NCBI GenBank assembly: GCA_015057365.1
Contig: SVEN01000026.1
Coordinates: 1 to 38,064, forward strand
DNA from: Lachnospiraceae bacterium
GTDB taxonomy: Bacteria; Bacillota; Clostridia; Lachnospirales; Lachnospiraceae
Direction of reading: 5' to 3'
Length of the DNA stretch: 38,064 nucleotides
Below the pieces are notes generated by a model, which ran no database searches, had not been told where the DNA came from, and saw only the letters and a list, made by a program, of their open reading frames with translations. The position numbers were made by a program, and so were the translations under genes. This document shows positions 31,244 to 38,064 of the stretch, one piece after another. How positions within the stretch are numbered: position 1 is the first letter of the stretch; each line of letters opens with the position of its first letter.

Positions 31244-31280
31244 ATGCTAATATTATATATCAAATTAGCATAAAAGTAAA
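31244..31280 (-). promoter_or_regulatory. abiE promoter with embedded operator
   Basis: The arms ATGCTAAT (31244-31251) and ATTAGCAT (31264-31271) are a perfect 8-bp inverted repeat 12 bp apart. Between them the minus strand carries TATAAT (31257-31252). TTTACT (31280-31275) lies 17 bp upstream. Repressor bound here would cover the -10. AbiEi antitoxins are known to repress their operons through inverted repeats. Confidence 0.72.
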
Positions 31281-31506
31281 CAAAATATTTTTTTCACATT
31301 CAAGGTTCGCATATCCTTTGATTATACACAGTATAACAACACCGTTTCTTATCTAATTCCCATCCTCTCCGCCATTCTCCCTATCCCCCACATAAACAAT
31401 ATCTCACAATAATCCCTTTTCTCCCTGTTTCCGTATGTATCGACAGAATCCGACAATATTGTCAGCAGCGGTTCCCTTCTCTTATGCGTAGTCTTCTACC
31501 AACAAA
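31281..31506. other. Gene-free stretch between abiE promoter and GH16 terminator
   Basis: Nothing recognisable is coded here. CCGACAATATTGTCAGCAGCGG includes the short palindrome GACAATATTGTC (31452-31463), whose meaning is unknown. Confidence 0.4.
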
Positions 31507-31538
31507 GAAAAAGGATGCGGTTATCCCACATCCTTTTT
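31507..31538 (-). terminator. Terminator of the GH16 gene
   Basis: On the minus strand AAAAAGGATG and CATCCTTTTTC pair around a ten-base loop and end in a T run. It lies 25 bp past the stop. Confidence 0.85.
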
Positions 31539-31562
31539 CAAGGAAGACAATATCTTTTATTA

Positions 31563-33728
31563 TTACTTCGTAAATACCATCTTGTCGATATTAAATCCGC
31601 CGCGGTCGGTTGCAATTCCGATGGTATTCTTTCCCGCGGTCAAATATACTTCCGCATAAACGCTCTTATAGGCATTCCAATCGCCTGTGTTCGGCACGTT
31701 CACATTCGCAAGTACCTCCGTACCGGAATCCTTTTCCAAACGGAAAGAGCTGCCCAGCGCCGAAGCCACACGAATTTCCACACTGTAGGTACCGGCACTC
31801 GGCACATTCACTTCATAACTCATCCAATCGCCCGGGTCGATGTACGCCACACAGTTGCCGGCCTTCTCTACACCGCTCATATAGTTGTAGTTCTCCGCCT
31901 CAACGGTGAATGTAGCAGACGTTGTTCCGGTGCTTCCGGAATTTGCACTATTATTCTGGTTATTGGTCGTATTATTATTTGTGTTGTTATTATTGGAGGA
32001 ATTGTTGTTTGTATTATTGCCGGTATTGGTATTACTTCCGCTCTTTGCGGTAAATACCATCTTATCAAGGTTAAATCCGCCACGGTCGGTTGCAACACCG
32101 ATGGTATTCTTGCCTGCGGTCAAAGCCACATCAACGTAAACGCTCTTATAGGCACCCCAATCGCCCGTATTCGGCACATCCACGTTCGCAAGCACTTCCT
32201 TCCCGGAATTCTTCTCCAAACGGAAGGAGCTTCCCATTGCGGAAGCCACACAGATTTCCACACTGTACGTTCCGGCGCTCGCCACATTGATATCATAGCT
32301 CATCCAATCGCCCGGATCGATATATGCCACACAGTTGCCGGCCTTCTCCACGCCGCTCATGTTGGAATAATTCTCCGCTTCGATGGTAAAGCTCGAACCT
32401 ACCGTCGTTCCGGTGTTAGTATTGTTATTCTGGTTATTATTCGTATTATTGTTATTTGTGTTGTTATTCCAATTGTTATTGTTTGTATTATTGTTGTTTG
32501 TGTTGTTGCCGGTATTGTTATCGGTATTTCCGCCCTTTGCGGTAAATACCATCTTGTCGATATTGAAGGCACCCCGGTCTGTTGCAATCGCAATATTGTT
32601 CTTTCCTGCGGTCAAATATACATCTGCGTAAACGCTCTTATAGGCACCCCAATCACCTGTATTCGGCACGGTTACATCGGCAAGCACTTCCGTACCGGAA
32701 TCCTTTTCCAGTCGGAAAGAACTACCGAGTGCAGATGCCAGACGAAACTCTACGCTGTAGGTTCCCGCATTTGCCACATTGATTTCATAGCTCATCCAAT
32801 CGCCCGGATCGATATATCCTACACAGTTGCCGGCCTTCTCCACACCGCTCATGTAAGTATAATTTTCCGCCTCGATGGTAAAGCTTGATCCCAATGCGTT
32901 GCCACCGGATGTTCCGGTATTATTGTTTGTATTATTATTCGTATTATTACCGGTGGAACCACTATTGGAGGAACCGCCCTCCACCTGTTTCCAGTTAATC
33001 CAGTCATACTGTGCCACCAGCGGTGTTCTGCCATTATACGGCTTCAACCACTCATCCACACCGATGCCCGGCCATACATTCATCATAATCTTACCCGGTG
33101 TCGTCGGAATGTTATTCGTGGCGGTATAGACTTCCTTTCCGTCTACATACCAGGTAATTCTGCCCGGCAACCACAAGAAACCGTACTGATGGAAGCCCTG
33201 AGAAGCATCAAAACCCAAATCATACACATACTCATGATTTCCCACGCCGTTGGTATAATAGTTGAACTGTACCTTTGTGGTGTCCTTACCTAAGATTTCA
33301 ATGTCAATCTCATCCCATACGGTTCCGTCGGACGGCCCCGTATACGTAAAGAAGGACGTAACCACGCCATCGTTTTTGATTGCCTTCATGCTGACATCAT
33401 ACATACCGTAGCCAAAGGTATCGTTGGTACGGTATTCGCCGCCGCTATAACCGCCGGTAGCGTAATCCCTGTCGATTTTCAGGTTTAAATAACCGTCAAA
33501 CCAAACATTGTCGGCTCTCCAGGTGCAATTAAACATGTCACCGTTGGACCAACCGTCCGCCTTGTGCATGGTCGCATACTCTTCTCCCGCAAAACCGACG
33601 CCGAAAGATTCTCCTTTAAACTGTGCCGCTTCTGCCTTCCAAGTGCTTCCTGTTTGTGCGGTAAACGCCATAGTCACCGCAAGTAAACCCGCAATCAATG
33701 CTTTACACATTTTTGCTCTTTTCCCCAT
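31563..33728 (-). CDS. Secreted GH16 beta-glucanase (lichenase-like) with three CBM6 modules
   Basis: 721 residues. A signal peptide ([19 protein letters not shown], cut near AEAA) leads into the GH16 domain (about 37-250), whose catalytic motif [10 protein letters not shown] supplies nucleophile and acid/base glutamates. Three CBM6-type modules follow, each opening [10 protein letters not shown] or close and ending INDK/NIDKMVF-like, separated by low-complexity Asn/Thr linkers of about 15-45 residues. Lichenase-type enzymes cleave mixed-linkage beta-1,3-1,4-glucan; CBM6 binds such glucans or xylan and keeps the enzyme on the substrate. The modules are so alike in DNA sequence that recent internal duplication is likely. 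AGGAGG precedes the ATG. Confidence 0.93.
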   Translation of the reverse strand: MGKRAKMCKALIAGLLAVTMAFTAQTGSTWKAEAAQFKGESFGVGFAGEEYATMHKADGWSNGDMFNCTWRADNVWFDGYLNLKIDRDYATGGYSGGEYRTNDTFGYGMYDVSMKAIKNDGVVTSFFTYTGPSDGTVWDEIDIEILGKDTTKVQFNYYTNGVGNHEYVYDLGFDASQGFHQYGFLWLPGRITWYVDGKEVYTATNNIPTTPGKIMMNVWPGIGVDEWLKPYNGRTPLVAQYDWINWKQVEGGSSNSGSTGNNTNNNTNNNTGTSGGNALGSSFTIEAENYTYMSGVEKAGNCVGYIDPGDWMSYEINVANAGTYSVEFRLASALGSSFRLEKDSGTEVLADVTVPNTGDWGAYKSVYADVYLTAGKNNIAIATDRGAFNIDKMVFTAKGGNTDNNTGNNTNNNNTNNNNWNNNTNNNNTNNNQNNNTNTGTTVGSSFTIEAENYSNMSGVEKAGNCVAYIDPGDWMSYDINVASAGTYSVEICVASAMGSSFRLEKNSGKEVLANVDVPNTGDWGAYKSVYVDVALTAGKNTIGVATDRGGFNLDKMVFTAKSGSNTNTGNNTNNNSSNNNNTNNNTTNNQNNSANSGSTGTTSATFTVEAENYNYMSGVEKAGNCVAYIDPGDWMSYEVNVPSAGTYSVEIRVASALGSSFRLEKDSGTEVLANVNVPNTGDWNAYKSVYAEVYLTAGKNTIGIATDRGGFNIDKMVFTK

Positions 33729-33764
33729 AAAAAAATAGCACCTCCTGCAAAATATTGTAATTTT

Positions 33765-33770
33765 ATTATA
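33765..33770 (-). promoter_or_regulatory. -10 element of the GH16 gene
   Basis: A perfect minus-strand TATAAT lies 37 bp upstream of the GH16 ATG, between the gene's AGGAGG site and an AT-rich region. No -35 with normal spacing was found, so the promoter may need an activator. Confidence 0.5.
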
Positions 33771-33851
33771 CAGAAGAAGATTTTTATGCGTATATCAACA
33801 TCTTGCGATTTTCTTCAACTTTTTGCCGTATATTCCCATAAAGCATAAAAG

Positions 33852-33890
33852 GTGCGTGCTTCCCCTTTCGGTTCCGCACGCACTCTTATT
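33852..33890 (-). terminator. Terminator downstream of the lipoprotein gene
   Basis: GTGCGTGC (33852-33859) and GCACGCAC (33876-33883) are perfect 8-bp arms. On the minus strand they are followed by CTTTTATG, a short T run. It lies 20 bp past the stop. Confidence 0.7.
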
Positions 33891-33903
33891 TATTACACTG
33901 ATT

Positions 33904-35388
33904 TTAGACTTCCTCGCCTTCGCCCTCACTCTCACTCTCGTCGGAGGTGATATTAAGTAAGAACTTCTGTACAATATCAAACGAATCGGTAGTAAGATCA
34001 CCTGTCATAACAGAAATCTCTACATATGTATCCAGACCGATATCCTGGAAAATAACAAAGGTACGTACATACTCATACGCGGTTGTATCCAGATAGTAGC
34101 ACTGCTTTCCGTTACATACGAACGGCACCACATCCTCTACCGTCGTTGTTTCATTATAGTCTTCCTCTACAAGCTTTTTCGCTACTTCCTCCGGCTCCGC
34201 CAACTCAAAATCGGAATCACCGTAATCTACTTCATAGGCCGGATCATCTTCACTGACTGCCGGATCGTTTACCACAAGGTACAAGGTATACTTATACTGA
34301 TTATCAAAATACCAGTTGTCATTTGCATACACGGTAATCGGAATATACTCATAGGTATCCGCATCATACATCAAAAAGGTACCGGACTTGCAGTTGTACT
34401 CATCATACCAGTCTCCCCAGCCCTCCGGCATCTCGTCCTCGGTATACTTTTCCGGCTCCGGAAGGTTAAGCTCGTCATCATCATCAATCTCCCAATCAAT
34501 GTCTACTTCCGTCTCAAGCTCCGCAGCAAGTGCCTCCTCCGGAATCACAATCGGCTCCGTGAGAGCTTCTACCTTTACGACAAAGTCATCCATGGTAAAG
34601 GTGCCTTCTTCGGTCTCCGGCACAACAAACTTAATGATAACGTCACCATTTACAATCTTCTTCGTCTCTTTGTCAAACTTAAGCGTACAAGTGGTAGTCC
34701 CCATCTCAAAGCCATCCATGCCGAGAGACTCGGTATCTCCGAATACTTCTGCACTTTCCAGCTCACCGGACAAATAGTAGAAATCGTCGTCCTGCGTAAC
34801 TTCTACATTCTTCATCTCCTCTAACGGAGAGGTTTCTTCATCCTCTTCTTCATCCAATTCAACATACAAATACTCGGACTTGGTCCATACGCCGGTCTCA
34901 CTGTCCCAAGTATACTCGGTTCTCATTTCGGACGTCTTATCATCTACATAATACGTCTCCGTATTCACGGTCTGGTTAATACCCAGCATGCTAACGGTAG
35001 CATTATTTTTCTGATACGTAATATTGTCATAATTGTACTGCTCCGCATCAATGCTCATTGCCATTTCGCCGTACTCGGTCTCACCCTTATACGCAAACTT
35101 CATGGTCATCTTCATGTTTCCGTCAAACATCTCTTCATTTGCGGCAAGCAGCTCCTCTGCTGTCGGAAGTACCACCGGAGTCGGCGTCGGTTCCGGGGTA
35201 GCAGTCGGTTCCGGAGTAGCGGTTGCTTCCGGCTTCTCTTCCTGATCCTTCTTACCTGCATCATCGCCATCTGCTTCTACCTGCTTGTCATTTCCGCCGT
35301 CTTTTGCTCCACAGCCGGCAAGAGTACCTACCATGGCGAACATCAACAACATAGCAAATAACATTGTCAAAAATTTTCTCGTCTTCAT
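33904..35388 (-). CDS. Large secreted lipoprotein of unknown function
   Basis: 494 residues from the ATG at 35388, 10 nt after AAGGAGG; a longer start at 35490 is rejected. The N-terminus (MKTRKFLTMLFAMLLMFAM) and lipobox VGTLAGC give a membrane-anchored lipoprotein. A linker with repeated TATPEPT follows (about 45-75). Residues 80-290 (MKMTMKFAYKGETEYGEMA, a threonine- and tyrosine-rich beta pattern) resemble LppX/LolA-like beta half-barrels in outline only. The C-terminal half (VYANDNWYFDNQYKYTLYL) is a second beta-rich region and the tail is acidic. The whole protein is strongly acidic. No confident family and no functional neighbour were identified. Confidence 0.75.
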   Translation of the reverse strand: MKTRKFLTMLFAMLLMFAMVGTLAGCGAKDGGNDKQVEADGDDAGKKDQEEKPEATATPEPTATPEPTPTPVVLPTAEELLAANEEMFDGNMKMTMKFAYKGETEYGEMAMSIDAEQYNYDNITYQKNNATVSMLGINQTVNTETYYVDDKTSEMRTEYTWDSETGVWTKSEYLYVELDEEEDEETSPLEEMKNVEVTQDDDFYYLSGELESAEVFGDTESLGMDGFEMGTTTCTLKFDKETKKIVNGDVIIKFVVPETEEGTFTMDDFVVKVEALTEPIVIPEEALAAELETEVDIDWEIDDDDELNLPEPEKYTEDEMPEGWGDWYDEYNCKSGTFLMYDADTYEYIPITVYANDNWYFDNQYKYTLYLVVNDPAVSEDDPAYEVDYGDSDFELAEPEEVAKKLVEEDYNETTTVEDVVPFVCNGKQCYYLDTTAYEYVRTFVIFQDIGLDTYVEISVMTGDLTTDSFDIVQKFLLNITSDESESEGEGEEV

Positions 35389-35421
35389 GTAAATTATTTC
35401 CTCCTTATGTACTTTTTCCCT

Positions 35422-35451
35422 ACTATAACCCTCGCATCGTTTGTATAACAA
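35422..35451 (-). promoter_or_regulatory. Promoter of the lipoprotein gene
   Basis: On the minus strand TTGTTA (35451-35446) and TATAGT (35427-35422) are 18 bp apart, ending 33 bp upstream of the ATG. Confidence 0.6.
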
Positions 35452-35512
35452 TTTATCATCATACCTCATTTTCCGGCATTTTTCAAGCATTTTCCCGTAT
35501 CTTAAGAAACAA

Positions 35513-36151
35513 TTAAAAAATAACAGTCTTTACCACCGTCGGCAACTCCGCAAAACACCGAATCACCGGCGTCTTCTGCGCGATGGTACCGAATCCGTAT
35601 GCTGCATGAATAAACGGCAGGCCCGCTTCCATCGTAGCATCATAGTCTCCTTGAATATCTCCCACATATACCGCCTCGCTCAAAGAATTACGGTCCGCCA
35701 GTCTGCGGATATTCTCGCCTTTTTGCAGACCGTTGTTTCCGAAACATTCAATATCCTCAAAATAATGCCCGAAACCGTAATACTCTAAAAATGCTTCGAT
35801 GTATCCGCTTTGACAATTGCTGACAATATACAAGTGGTAATCTTTCTTTAACTCTGCCAGCGTTTCTTCCAGTTCCGGGTACAGTACTCCGCCATGCTCG
35901 CGAAGATACGCATTCTCATCGTCACAGCACTTTGCCAAAAGCTCCAGACGCGGTTCCTCCGAAAGCTCCGGAAAAAGCGCCTCCGCAATCTTATCCATTG
36001 TCTTTCCCATAACCCCGTGAATATCCTCCACGGTAATTACACGCTCCGCATCATACTCCCGGTTCACAATCCGCGTCCAGGACTTCGCCACTCCCTCCGC
36101 AGAATCCCATAACGTTCCGTCCATATCAAAAATAATACCTTTTTTGTCCAT
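35513..36151 (-). CDS. HAD-superfamily hydrolase (phosphoglycolate phosphatase-like)
   Basis: 212 residues from the ATG at 36151; an in-frame start 66 bp upstream has a poorer site. HAD motif I is FDMDGTLWDS (nucleophile and acid/base aspartates), motif II IVSNCQSGYIEA, the motif III lysine is in LQKGENIRRL, and motif IV is VGDIQGDYDAT. The helical C1 cap lies between motifs I and II, as in the PGP/beta-phosphoglucomutase branch. It dephosphorylates a small sugar phosphate or related metabolite; the substrate cannot be told. It is monocistronic and divergent from the GH10 gene. Confidence 0.9.
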   Translation of the reverse strand: MDKKGIIFDMDGTLWDSAEGVAKSWTRIVNREYDAERVITVEDIHGVMGKTMDKIAEALFPELSEEPRLELLAKCCDDENAYLREHGGVLYPELEETLAELKKDYHLYIVSNCQSGYIEAFLEYYGFGHYFEDIECFGNNGLQKGENIRRLADRNSLSEAVYVGDIQGDYDATMEAGLPFIHAAYGFGTIAQKTPVIRCFAELPTVVKTVIF

Positions 36152-36304
36152 GTTTATCCTCTCTGCTCTTTCTATTCCTTTACCGTTAATCATATAACAT
36201 AACAACGTCACAGTCAATGAAACAACTAAAATTTCCCTCTTCTTTCCTCTTCTTTTCTTTTATCGATATGTTTATATCCTTATAGATTCCTTCCCTATAT
36301 TCTA

Positions 36305-36333
36305 TTGACTTATTCTACATTTTCCGATATCAT
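36305..36333 (+). promoter_or_regulatory. Promoter of the GH10 xylanase gene
   Basis: TTGACT (36305-36310) and TATCAT (36328-36333) are 17 bp apart, 64 bp upstream of the ATG. ATTGACTTAT occurs twice, 28 bp apart (36304 and 36332), the second copy overlapping the -10. Confidence 0.6.
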
Positions 36334-36396
36334 TGACTTATAGCAAAGAGCATGTATCTATTCATATTTTTACATTTTATTCATTTAGGAGGGTTT

Positions 36397-37626
36397 ATGG
36401 CAAATTACGAGAAGGTAGCTCACCGCAGAGCAAAAAAGACATTACGGGTTGTGGATGCATCCGGCACACCGCTTGCAAACACTACTCTTCGTCTTACACA
36501 GACCAATCACAAGTTTTTATTCGGATGGGGTTCCTTTGATTTTAATGCGCATTTTGCAATCAAGGATCCGGAGAAAAAAGCTTTTTTCGCGGAACGTATG
36601 AAGATTTGGATGGAATTGTTTAACTACGGTACCTTACCGTTCTACTTGGGCCAATACGAGCCGACAGAGGGCAATCCGCAATGGGAGAGCCGTATGGCGG
36701 CCGCTACCTACATGAAGGAACACGGTATCAAGGCCAAGGGACATCCGCTTTGCTGGCACACTGCCTGTGCAGACTGGCTCATGGAGTATGACAACCGTAC
36801 CATTTTAACAAAGCAGTTAAAGCGCATCGAGCGGGATGTTACGCAATTTAAGGGCACTATCGATATCTGGGATGTGATTAATGAAGTTGTAATCATGCCG
36901 GTATTCGACAAATACGACAACGCGATTACCCGTATTTGCCAAGAGTACGGCAGAACCGAGCTGGTAAAGCGCGTCTTTAAGGAAGCGAAGCAGGCAAATT
37001 CGGACTCCACACTATTGTTAAACGATTTCAACACCTCCGAAAAATATGCGGAGCTCATAGACGACTGCCTGTCCGCCGGCGCTCCGATTGACGTTATCGG
37101 TATCCAGTCCCACCAGCACCAAGGCTATTGGGGCGCAGAGAAGGTGCACGAGGTACTGGACCGTTTCTCCCGATTCGGCAAGCCGATTCATTTTACGGAG
37201 AACACCTTGATTTCCGGTGACATTATGCCGGCTCATATCGTGGACTTAAACGACTGGCAGGTTGACGAGTGGCCGTCTACTCCGGAAGGCGAAGAGCGCC
37301 AAAAGAACGAGCTGGAGGAGATGTACCGCATCCTCTTTGAACATCCTCTCGTAGAAGGCATCACCGGTTGGGACTTCACCGACGGCATGTGGTTAAAGGC
37401 TCCGAGCGGTATCTTACGAATCGATAACAGCAAAAAGCCTGCGTTCCACCGCTTGATGGAGTTAATCAAGGGCGAATGGTGGACCGATACCGAGGTTACC
37501 ACCGACGAGAACGGCTTCGTTACCGTAGAAGGCTTCAAGGGCGATTACGATCTTATCCTGGGTGATAAGAAGGCGGCACTTTCCCTGGACCTTAACGAAA
37601 CCGAGCCGGAAACCGTTACCCTGTAA
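36397..37626 (+). CDS. GH10 endo-1,4-beta-xylanase, intracellular
   Basis: 409 residues from the ATG at 36397 behind AGGAGGG; the upstream ATG at 36352 lies before that site. The GH10 barrel is clear: FGWGSFDFNAHFA, GHPLCWHTACADWL, the acid/base Glu in DIWDVINEV and the nucleophile Glu in IHFTENTLIS (TEN where most family members have TELD). WDFTDGMWL closes the barrel. There is no signal peptide and no binding module, so it probably trims imported xylo-oligosaccharides in the cytoplasm. The C-terminal 60 residues form a small beta extension. It has its own promoter and terminator. Confidence 0.93.
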   Translation: MANYEKVAHRRAKKTLRVVDASGTPLANTTLRLTQTNHKFLFGWGSFDFNAHFAIKDPEKKAFFAERMKIWMELFNYGTLPFYLGQYEPTEGNPQWESRMAAATYMKEHGIKAKGHPLCWHTACADWLMEYDNRTILTKQLKRIERDVTQFKGTIDIWDVINEVVIMPVFDKYDNAITRICQEYGRTELVKRVFKEAKQANSDSTLLLNDFNTSEKYAELIDDCLSAGAPIDVIGIQSHQHQGYWGAEKVHEVLDRFSRFGKPIHFTENTLISGDIMPAHIVDLNDWQVDEWPSTPEGEERQKNELEEMYRILFEHPLVEGITGWDFTDGMWLKAPSGILRIDNSKKPAFHRLMELIKGEWWTDTEVTTDENGFVTVEGFKGDYDLILGDKKAALSLDLNETEPETVTL

Positions 37627-37688
37627 CCCGTTACGTTCCCCATTCACATAAGATATTTCCTAAAATTCCCTAACAGCGTTCCTCTACG

Positions 37689-37730
37689 CAGGAAAGGCCA
37701 CCCCAAAGTCATCAGGGTGGCCTTTCCTTA
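37689..37730. terminator. Strong terminator, active in both directions
   Basis: AGGAAAGGCCACCC and GGGTGGCCTTTCCT form a 14-bp stem around CAAAGTCATCA, with a T-rich flank on the plus strand. It follows the xylanase by 63 bp. Confidence 0.85.
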
Positions 37731-37784
37731 TCACGGGTAAACTTTCTACCTCGTTCCTAATACCAAAGTTACTTTTTTAAACAT

Positions 37785-37924
37785 ACTCACTTTGCCTTCG
37801 CGAAGGCACACCATGAAAAAACTTTTTTTCATGGTGACGCGTGCGCGCTCGTATGTTTTACAAATCCCTTTCGGATGATAAACATCCGACGCGCTTCGTA
37901 AAACACACTCACTTTGCCTTCGCG
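37785..37924. repeat. Cluster of nested inverted and direct repeats
   Basis: CTCACTTTGCCTTCGCG occurs at 37787 and again at 37908. Between them are AAACATAC/GTATGTTT (outer arms), GCCTTCGCGAAGGC (a 14-bp palindrome), and CACCATGAAAAAA/TTTTTTCATGGTG (perfect 13-bp arms). No coding capacity is seen. Part of the motif recurs at 20749-20775. This is a repeat family of unknown function, perhaps a palindromic element or a fold in the 3' region of the permease transcript. Confidence 0.6.
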
Positions 37925-37925
37925 A

Positions 37926-38064
37926 TTATTCCTCCGGCTCCTCATCCTTCGCCTTGGAAAGCATCACATTCACGATAATACCGAGAATCAATGCACAAGC
38001 AACAGTCGTCAAGGTTACCTTTCCGAAGGATACGGAAAGTCCGCCGATACCGGCAATCAAAATT
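37926..38064 (-). CDS. NCS2 nucleobase permease (uracil/xanthine type), C-terminal end
   Basis: The last 45 residues are visible, beginning ILIAGIGGLSVSFGKVTL and ending KAKDEEPEE with a TAA at 37926. The glycine-rich GIGGLSVSFG with the following hydrophobic helix (TTVACALILGIIVNVML) is the closing element of the UraA/PbuX family of proton-linked nucleobase transporters. The charged tail is cytoplasmic. Most of the gene lies beyond the right edge, so the substrate (uracil, xanthine or other) cannot be fixed. Confidence 0.65.
   Translation of the reverse strand, partial: ILIAGIGGLSVSFGKVTLTTVACALILGIIVNVMLSKAKDEEPEE

Noticed and set aside
31515..32888. Long plus-strand open frame (457 codons) opposite the GH16 gene
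   Set aside because: It is the antisense of the repeated CBM6 modules, has a low-complexity Ile/His-rich product, no ribosome binding site, and repeats exactly where the real gene repeats.

Overview
The window looks like a chromosome segment of a motile, carbohydrate-degrading member of the Firmicutes, most likely Lachnospiraceae (a Roseburia, Eubacterium or Butyrivibrio type). The grounds are a flagellin gene, sigma-28-type promoters, the conserved spoVT/hup/rqcP/yabP/yabQ/divIC/spoIIE/tilS/hpt/ftsH block, and secreted and intracellular glycoside hydrolases. Strong GGAGG ribosome binding sites and canonical -35/-10 promoters are seen throughout.

Region 1 (1-12543) is a flagellar surface-modification locus. 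The 5' part of a flagellin gene runs off the left edge. It is preceded by a long GGA-rich structured leader and a sigma-28 promoter. Upstream, a nine-gene minus-strand operon (12431 to 904) has its own perfect sigma-28 promoter. It encodes a glucose-1-phosphate cytidylyltransferase, a GT2 glycosyltransferase, a Rossmann-plus-SGNH-like protein, a carrier protein (DltC-like), a DltA-like adenylating enzyme, two radical SAM proteins, a pyruvyltransferase-like protein, and a 1129-residue protein joining GT2, ILEI-like, SGNH and citrate-lyase-ligase (CitC)-like domains. My inference is a flagella-coupled pathway that builds a glycan and decorates it with aminoacyl and/or acyl groups carried on the carrier protein. 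Its middle is visibly AT-rich. The operon is bracketed by two same-orientation copies of an Rpn nuclease element, one intact (12786-13815) and one collapsed (676-900).

Region 2 (13821-20731) holds a VanW-family protein, a long imperfect palindrome, a 32-residue membrane peptide, a TPR-like membrane protein, a DnaQ-like exonuclease, endonuclease III, a small membrane protein and a GH13 enzyme.

Region 3 (21037-29521) is the sporulation/division/tRNA/protease cluster in the Bacillus order. SpoIIE is short, with two membrane spans, and its promoter carries a perfect Spo0A box. A small unknown gene lies just upstream of spoVT, preceded by an array of five 22-bp iterons.

Region 4 (29522-38064) holds an AbiE toxin-antitoxin pair with an operator-like inverted repeat, a secreted GH16 glucanase with three CBM6 modules, a large lipoprotein, a HAD hydrolase, a signal-less GH10 xylanase, and the C-terminal end of an NCS2 nucleobase permease.
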